Below, one piece after another: positions 7,383 through 11,992 of a stretch of 11,992 bases of DNA. Source of the stretch: Candidatus Caldarchaeum sp. (lineage in GTDB: Archaea > Thermoproteota > Nitrososphaeria_A > Caldarchaeales > Caldarchaeaceae); assembly GCA_025054795.1 (NCBI GenBank), contig JANWZU010000033.1, forward strand, positions 1 to 11,992. Direction: 5' to 3'. Both the position numbers and the translations under genes were made by a program. Numbering within the stretch: the first letter of the stretch is position 1; each line of letters begins with the position of its first letter. The notes beneath the pieces were generated by a model. The model was not told the origin of the DNA, made no database searches, and saw only the letters and a list, made by a program, of their open reading frames with translations.

Positions 7383-9753
7383 GCCAGCGTCTAACTTTCT
7401 CAGGCGTTATCGGAATCGAGTCAACAACCACTCCGAAGGGCTTCAGCGCATCTTCGACGGCGTTGGCAACCGTGATGGCTCCCGAGTAGACTGATGCTTC
7501 GCCCGTCCCTTTCCCACCCAGCTCCGTGAATGGTGAAGGAGTTTCAACATGGTCGTTCTCTATCGGGAAGTTCATCTCCAAGGTCGTCGGTATCAAGTAG
7601 TCCATGAAAGAAGACGTAAGCGGCGTGGCGTTCTCGTCGTAGACTACTTCCTCGTACAGGCATGCTCCTATCGCTTGAGCTAGCCCTCCATAAAGCTGTC
7701 CCTCGACGATTTCACGGTTGACTACTTTCCCGCAGTCGTGGACAGAGACGTACTTGAGTATCTTGACCGCTCCTGTTTCAGGGTCAACGTTCACGACGCA
7801 GGCGTCGGCGGCTGCTGAGACAGTTGTGTAGGTTGTGTATTTCTCGGCCGTCAACGGGCTGAACCAGCTTACTGTGATGTCAAGGGGTACAAGCCCCTGC
7901 TTCATCAGCTCCGTGCTGAGTGTTTTCTGCTGGCCTTTGAAGTACACGGCTCGGCAGAGCTGCTTGAAAGTTATCTTTCTCGTTCTGTCGTCCTTGACGT
8001 AGACCTCGCTGTTCTGAGTCTCCAAGTCCTCGGGCCTGCACTCGAGCATGTGGCCCGCTATTTTCAGAATTCTATCCCTCATCGCTTTCGCAGCCTTAGC
8101 CACAACCCCACCTCCATAGATTATTCCACGGCTAGCGTAGGGCCCTAAACCCATGTAGTCGCTCGACCCCGTGTAAACCTTGACATCCTCCAACGCCGCC
8201 CCCAAAATCTCAGAAGTTATCTGCGCCATGGTTGGGATGGAGCCTTGCCCGATGTCTGTCCAGCCGCTGTAAACCTCGACAGTGCCGTCCTCGGACACAC
8301 GAATCCTAGCGCTTTCGTAGCCGCTGTAAATCGAGTACGGGATTGCTCCTCCAGCCGGTTCTAGCGTGAGCGACATACCAATTCCGAGGTACTCGTTTTT
8401 CTTTCTCAAGGCCTCCTGACGTGAACGCCATTCAGCTAGGTTGAGCAGCTGCAGGGCCCTCGAAAGGCAGGCTTCGTAGTTTCCGCTGTCGTAGACGTAT
8501 CCTGTTATCTGGCTGTAGGGGAATTCATGCTTTTTGATGAAGTTGATGTACCTGACCTGCTCAGGCGGCAGCCCCAGCTCTGACGCCACTCTGTCAACCA
8601 CCCTCTCAATCATCTTAGCTCCCTTGTCTTTTCCGTAGCCTCTGTATGCGTCGTAGAACGACTTGTTGGTCACCACTCCGGTCGACTCAACCTCGACTGC
8701 TTTGAACTTGTATGCTCCGGGGCTGGACAAGGTGGCTGGAACTATCGAGGGGGCGCCGCAGCCCCTGACGTTTCCCTCGACGCCTAGGTCTATGTACAGC
8801 TTTGCTCGCAGCCCGAGCAGCTCGCCTGTGTTTTTGACGGCAGCCTCAACCTCCCACATCACATCCCGTTGATGAGGGCCCATGACGATGTTCTGGTAAC
8901 GGTTCTCGACAAGCTTGACAGGCCTGCCGGTCAGCTTGGCGAGCAGGCATGCGATTATCTCCAGAGTGAAGTTAACCTTGTTCCCAAACCCTCCGCCTAT
9001 GTCGGGCGCCACAACCTTGACGTTTCCAACAGACACCTGAAGAGCCCTAGCAATCACATGCCTTCCAATCGTCGGCGACTGAGTTGAGCTGTAGACGAGA
9101 TAACTGTCGAAAGACTTGTCGTAGAAAGCCACAGTTCCTCTCGTTTCCAGCGGAAACCCAGACTGCCTAGCCTCCCTCCACCTAACATGAACAACTCTGT
9201 CCGCTGAGGCGAAAACCTCAGCCACGTTGGATGTGCTGAACCTGAACTTGCACTGCACGTTCGAACCCCATTCAGGGTAGAGAAGTGGGGCCCCGGGGCT
9301 GAGGGCAGACTCTATGTCGGCTACGGCGGGAAGCGGCTCGTACTCAACAGATATATGGTCTATGGCGTCTGAGGCAGCATACCTGTCATCGGCTGCTACA
9401 ACAGCCACAGGCTCGCCGACGAACCTAACACGGTCAACAGCAAGCGGATATGCCTTCGGGTCTCTCCACACAAGCCCCATCTCCGAATAGTCAGCCATCA
9501 AGGCAAGCGGCCCCATGTGGTTCTTGAGCTCAGCGCCTGTCAAAACCTTCCTAACCCCGGGTAGACGCAAAGCCTTCGAAAAGTCAACCGATTTTATCAA
9601 GGCGTGAGAGTAAGGGCTGTTTAGCAGAGCGCAGTGGAGGAGACCGGGAGGGTTCAAGTCATCGATGTAATGCCCAAACCCTTTTACTAACCTGCCGACT
9701 CTCTCCCTGAAATGCCATTCATCAAGGCTTATCACGTCAGATTTACCCGTCAT
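7354..9753 (-). CDS. Second molybdenum hydroxylase large subunit, unpaired
   Basis: A second Mo-pterin catalytic subunit, 799 aa and full length, not closely similar to the one at 2169-4529. Seen: a hammerhead domain (about 18-145) with VDRVRFVGEPVAVVAA (106-121); the Mo-pterin motif DIGGGFGNK (251-259); AYRGYGKDKG (369-378), where xanthine dehydrogenases have AYRGxG and CO dehydrogenases AYxCSFR; DIGQGS (500-505); VHDCGKVVNR (671-680); and GGKGTGEASVYSG (746-758), with catalytic E752. All core motifs are intact. The ATG at 9753 has a TATA-like box about 26 nt upstream and no Shine-Dalgarno sequence. No small or FAD subunit gene adjoins it: the flanks are the LLM gene (convergent) and the cyclic amidohydrolase (divergent). 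It may borrow the iron-sulfur and FAD subunits encoded at 1160-5012, or ones elsewhere. CO dehydrogenase activity is unlikely because the catalytic cysteine motif is missing. Confidence 0.94.
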   Translation of the reverse strand: MTGKSDVISLDEWHFRERVGRLVKGFGHYIDDLNPPGLLHCALLNSPYSHALIKSVDFSKALRLPGVRKVLTGAELKNHMGPLALMADYSEMGLVWRDPKAYPLAVDRVRFVGEPVAVVAADDRYAASDAIDHISVEYEPLPAVADIESALSPGAPLLYPEWGSNVQCKFRFSTSNVAEVFASADRVVHVRWREARQSGFPLETRGTVAFYDKSFDSYLVYSSTQSPTIGRHVIARALQVSVGNVKVVAPDIGGGFGNKVNFTLEIIACLLAKLTGRPVKLVENRYQNIVMGPHQRDVMWEVEAAVKNTGELLGLRAKLYIDLGVEGNVRGCGAPSIVPATLSSPGAYKFKAVEVESTGVVTNKSFYDAYRGYGKDKGAKMIERVVDRVASELGLPPEQVRYINFIKKHEFPYSQITGYVYDSGNYEACLSRALQLLNLAEWRSRQEALRKKNEYLGIGMSLTLEPAGGAIPYSIYSGYESARIRVSEDGTVEVYSGWTDIGQGSIPTMAQITSEILGAALEDVKVYTGSSDYMGLGPYASRGIIYGGGVVAKAAKAMRDRILKIAGHMLECRPEDLETQNSEVYVKDDRTRKITFKQLCRAVYFKGQQKTLSTELMKQGLVPLDITVSWFSPLTAEKYTTYTTVSAAADACVVNVDPETGAVKILKYVSVHDCGKVVNREIVEGQLYGGLAQAIGACLYEEVVYDENATPLTSSFMDYLIPTTLEMNFPIENDHVETPSPFTELGGKGTGEASVYSGAITVANAVEDALKPFGVVVDSIPITPEKVRRWLTAALSQAP

Positions 9754-9773
9754 GTCTATTGGCGTTTTTCAGC

Positions 9774-9785
9774 TGCATATAGGTG
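9774..9785 (-). promoter_or_regulatory. Archaeal promoter of the second large-subunit gene
   Basis: The minus strand reads CACCTATATGCA. CTATATG is centred about 26 nt upstream of ATG 9753, consistent with a leaderless transcript. It lies in the 102 bp divergent gap shared with the plus-strand promoter at about 9825. Confidence 0.5.
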
Positions 9786-9821
9786 TTTATGAACGTGTTG
9801 CCGACTTTGCTCAGGTGTATA
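9781..9821. repeat. Imperfect direct repeat in the divergent promoter region
   Basis: AGGTGTTTA (9781-9789) and AGGTGTATA (9813-9821) differ at one of nine positions and are offset by 32 bp, about three helical turns. Each copy abuts one of the two divergent TATA boxes, so the pair could be operator half-sites. Chance is not excluded. Confidence 0.3.
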
Positions 9822-9834
9822 ACCTTTAAATTAC
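9821..9834 (+). promoter_or_regulatory. Archaeal promoter of the cyclic amidohydrolase operon
   Basis: AACCTTTAAATTAC contains the TATA box TTTAAATTA (9825-9833), centred about 27 nt upstream of GTG 9856. No Shine-Dalgarno sequence precedes the GTG, so a leaderless mRNA is likely. Confidence 0.6.
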
Positions 9835-9855
9835 TCTGAAACAGTCTACATCACC

Positions 9856-11214
9856 GTGGCTGTTGATCTTCTCGTAAAAGGAGGAACAATCGCTACATCA
9901 AACGGCGTCTTTGAGGGATGTGTTGCAATAGACGACGGCAAAATTACAGCGATAGGTAAGGAGGCGGCGATGCCTCAGGCTGAGAGGGTGATTAATGCAT
10001 CGGGGCTTTTCGTCCTACCGGGAATCATCGACGCTCACGTTCACTTTCGTGAGCCGGGTCTTGAGTACAAGGAGGATTTCAGAACAGGCTCTATGGCTGC
10101 TGCAGCAGGAGGTGTTGCTACCGTTGTTGACATGCCTAACGTCGTTCCGCCCACTCAGGATGCACCTGCTTTCAAGCTGAAGCTGGAGAGGGCGCTGCAG
10201 AAATGTCTCGTCGACTTTGCTATACTCGGCGTAGTGATACCGACTAACATAGATAAGATTCAGGAGCTTGCGAGGGAGGGGGTTATAGGATATAAGATAT
10301 TCATGGGGGAGACTGTGGGAAACCTTCCGAGCCCGGACGACTGGGAGCTTGTGATGGCTTTCGAGGAAATAGCTAAAACGGGGTTGAGGGTTTGCGTTCA
10401 CGCCGAGAACAGGCCTATAACAACGCATCTAGTTAACGAGCTGAAGAAAAAAGGCAGAGTCGATGCGCTAGCTCATCTAGAATCCCGCCCCGCCATATCG
10501 GAGGAGGAAGCGATTATGAGAGCCGTGGTTTTCACAAAGCCCTTCAGAACGAAGCTTCACATAGTTCACGTAAGCTCCAGCAACGGGGTTGAAGCCATAA
10601 AGCTGGCCAAGAGCCAAGGCCTGCCTGTGACGGGTGAGACATGTCCACACTATCTTCTGCTCGACGGAGTAGAGGCGGCGAAAAAACTGGGGACGATTGT
10701 CAAGATGAACCCACCCGTTAGGACGCTCGACCATGCTGAAGCCTTGTGGAACGGGTTGAAGACAGGTGTGCTCGACATGATCGCTACGGACCATTCGCCA
10801 CACACTAGGGAGGAGAAGGTTAAGGAAAGCGTCTGGGATGCGATAGCCGGGTGGCCCGGAGTCGAGACCATGGTTCCTGTGATGCTCAACGAGGTTAACA
10901 GAGGTAGGCTCAGCATCACAGAGATAGCGAAGTACATGAGCGAAGGGCCTGCTAAGGTCTGGAGCATGTATCCTCAGAAAGGCAGCCTCAGCGTCGGAGC
11001 CGACGGAGACCTAACCATAGTCGACTTGAGGAAGCAGCACACCATCAAGGCTGAGAACCTCCACAGCAAAAGCAAAATCACTCCTTTTGACGGCTGGACC
11101 GTGAAAGGCGCGCCCGTTTACACGATTGTGGGCGGCCGTGTCGTGATGGAGAACGGGCAGGTAGTAGAAGACGGCGGGCGTGGAAAGCTTATTAAACCCT
11201 TGAAGCAGCCGTAG
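9856..11214 (+). CDS. Cyclic amidohydrolase (dihydroorotase/allantoinase/hydantoinase family)
   Basis: A 452-residue binuclear-metal hydrolase that opens cyclic amides, imides or ureides. Seen: DAHVHFREPG (59-68) with metal ligands H61 and H63 and R65; TGSMAAAAGGVATVVDMPN (77-95); GYKIFMGE (145-152) with K147 as the expected carboxylated bridging lysine; VHAEN (H182); HIVHVS (H238); GETCPHYLLLD (260-270); MNPPVR (284-289); and ATDHSPHTREEK (310-321) with catalytic D312. All ligands are present. R65 and the EYKEDF that follows resemble dihydroorotases, where this arginine binds the substrate carboxylate; allantoinases usually have another residue there. GETCPHYL and the LPSPDDWELVMAF stretch (157-169) look more like allantoinase or hydantoinase. 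No other pyrimidine genes are nearby. GTG at 9856 is supported by the promoter spacing. It is first of a two-gene operon, with 3 bp before the C45 gene. Confidence 0.93.
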   Translation: MAVDLLVKGGTIATSNGVFEGCVAIDDGKITAIGKEAAMPQAERVINASGLFVLPGIIDAHVHFREPGLEYKEDFRTGSMAAAAGGVATVVDMPNVVPPTQDAPAFKLKLERALQKCLVDFAILGVVIPTNIDKIQELAREGVIGYKIFMGETVGNLPSPDDWELVMAFEEIAKTGLRVCVHAENRPITTHLVNELKKKGRVDALAHLESRPAISEEEAIMRAVVFTKPFRTKLHIVHVSSSNGVEAIKLAKSQGLPVTGETCPHYLLLDGVEAAKKLGTIVKMNPPVRTLDHAEALWNGLKTGVLDMIATDHSPHTREEKVKESVWDAIAGWPGVETMVPVMLNEVNRGRLSITEIAKYMSEGPAKVWSMYPQKGSLSVGADGDLTIVDLRKQHTIKAENLHSKSKITPFDGWTVKGAPVYTIVGGRVVMENGQVVEDGGRGKLIKPLKQP

Positions 11215-11217
11215 GAC

Positions 11218-11992
11218 ATGGTTATCCTCGCAGAAGGCAGCGACTTCGAAAGAGGCCTATCTGTAGGAAGGCACGCCAGAAAATACATCCATCTCAACCT
11301 AGTGAACTTCGCAGCTCTGTGCCGAGCTGCAGGCTTCAGCTGGAACAGGTTGTCAGAGGATGCAGACATGGTAAGCCGTGGCGGTCTTTTGCCAGAAAGC
11401 ATGCAGAACTATTTGAGGGGGATGTCGGAGGGAGCTTCAATCCCTTACCGAAGGCTTGTGGCTTACAACCTTTTCCACAACAGTCTGCTGCCCGAAGAGT
11501 GCACCGTGCTGATAGCGATGGGAGACTCCACAAAGAACGGAAACACAATAATGCTGAAGAACAGCGACAAAATAGGCTCCGAGAAGCTTGTGGGAGACCG
11601 ATACCACAGCTACAAGGAGGTGAACGTGGTGGTTGCCGAAAAACCCGACGACGGCCATGCATTCATAGCGGTGGCAGCCGCAGGCGAAATCTCCATCAAA
11701 ATGGGGTTGAACGATAAAGGAGTGGCGACGGGCAGCAACATTTCGAGGACGTGGGAGCTGAGACAGCGGAAAGTCGATTTGACGGGGCTGAGAGCTCTTG
11801 ACAGAGGCTGGCTGATGAGGGAAGGCATCTCGAAAAACCCTTCAGCTCAGTCAGCGGCTTCAACAGCCTTAAACCATCTACTCTCAAACCCCATGTCGAC
11901 TCCCGGAAACATCGAGTTCGTCGACGCCGGCGAAGCGATTGTTATTGAGGGTTCGTACGACAGGCTGGCTGTCCAGAAGACATCCGACGGCG
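11218..11992 (+). CDS. Peptidase C45-family Ntn hydrolase/acyltransferase, 3' end cut by window edge
   Basis: The first 258 codons are present and the frame stays open to the right edge. Family knowledge: C45 proteins (relatives of acyl-CoA:6-aminopenicillanate acyltransferase) are N-terminal-nucleophile hydrolases; the precursor cuts itself just before a cysteine, which then acts in amide hydrolysis or acyl transfer. Seen: ERGLSVGRHA (11-20), the N-terminal GxxxGR-like region; ECTVLIAMGDST (94-105), with C95 the predicted nucleophile after self-cleavage between E94 and C95; NGNTIMLKNSDK (107-118), the conserved following strand; and KMGLNDKGVATGSN (161-174). There is no signal peptide. ATG 11218 lies 3 bp after the amidohydrolase stop, so the two are almost certainly co-transcribed; no strong Shine-Dalgarno sequence is visible. 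Operon position suggests it acts on the ring-opened product or a related N-acyl compound, which is inference. Confidence 0.85.
   Translation, partial: MVILAEGSDFERGLSVGRHARKYIHLNLVNFAALCRAAGFSWNRLSEDADMVSRGGLLPESMQNYLRGMSEGASIPYRRLVAYNLFHNSLLPEECTVLIAMGDSTKNGNTIMLKNSDKIGSEKLVGDRYHSYKEVNVVVAEKPDDGHAFIAVAAAGEISIKMGLNDKGVATGSNISRTWELRQRKVDLTGLRALDRGWLMREGISKNPSAQSAASTALNHLLSNPMSTPGNIEFVDAGEAIVIEGSYDRLAVQKTSDG

Noticed and set aside
2169..9753. Aerobic carbon monoxide dehydrogenase (CoxSLM)
   Set aside because: Subunit composition fits, but neither large subunit has the AYxCSFR active-site motif; the loops read GPTRSPLN and AYRGYGKDKG.
11319..11717. Plus-strand open frame of 132 codons
   Set aside because: It is an out-of-frame reading of the C45 gene, whose frame encodes all the conserved motifs from 11218 to the window end.
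1..11992. Classical xanthine-urate-allantoin purine degradation operon
   Set aside because: No urate oxidase, hydroxyisourate hydrolase, OHCU decarboxylase or clear allantoate amidohydrolase is present, and the cyclic amidohydrolase has HFREPG, which is not typical of allantoinases.

Overview
The window looks like part of an archaeal chromosome, most likely a thermophilic member of the Thermoproteota (for example the Caldarchaeales/Aigarchaeota or Bathyarchaeia side). That placement is an inference. It rests on TATA-like boxes centred about 26-31 nt upstream of several start codons, which implies leaderless mRNAs; on frequent AGG/AGA arginine and ATA isoleucine codons; on GTG and TTG starts; and on closest resemblance to archaeal versions of these families. 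The DNA is almost fully coding. There is no gap above about 100 bp, and I see no rRNA, tRNA, CRISPR array or mobile element.

Layout. (1) Positions 1-5012, minus strand, transcribed right to left: a three-subunit molybdenum hydroxylase in the order small [2Fe-2S] subunit (4536-5012), large molybdopterin subunit (2169-4529) and FAD subunit (1160-2179), followed by a SagB-type nitroreductase-family protein (1-1113) that runs off the left edge. (2) 5059-6330, minus: an M20 metal-dependent amidohydrolase with its own promoter. (3) 6408-7382, plus: a luciferase-like (LLM) flavin or F420 oxidoreductase, divergent from the M20 gene. (4) 7354-9753, minus: a second, unpaired molybdenum hydroxylase large subunit whose 3' end overlaps that of the LLM gene. 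(5) 9856-11992, plus: a two-gene operon of a dihydroorotase/allantoinase-type cyclic amidohydrolase and, 3 bp later, a C45-family Ntn hydrolase/acyltransferase cut by the right edge.

Together the genes look like a catabolic or salvage module. Two Mo-hydroxylases could oxidise an N-heterocycle or aldehyde, an LLM enzyme could act as oxygenase or dehydrogenase, and three unrelated C-N hydrolases (cyclic amidohydrolase, M20, C45) could open a ring and release amine, carbamate or acyl groups. Each family assignment is well supported by motifs. The shared pathway and the substrate are inference. The least expected points are the PaoB/HCR-like cysteine insertion in the FAD subunit, the orphan second large subunit, the SagB-like gene with no visible RiPP partner, and the mixed dihydroorotase/allantoinase signature.
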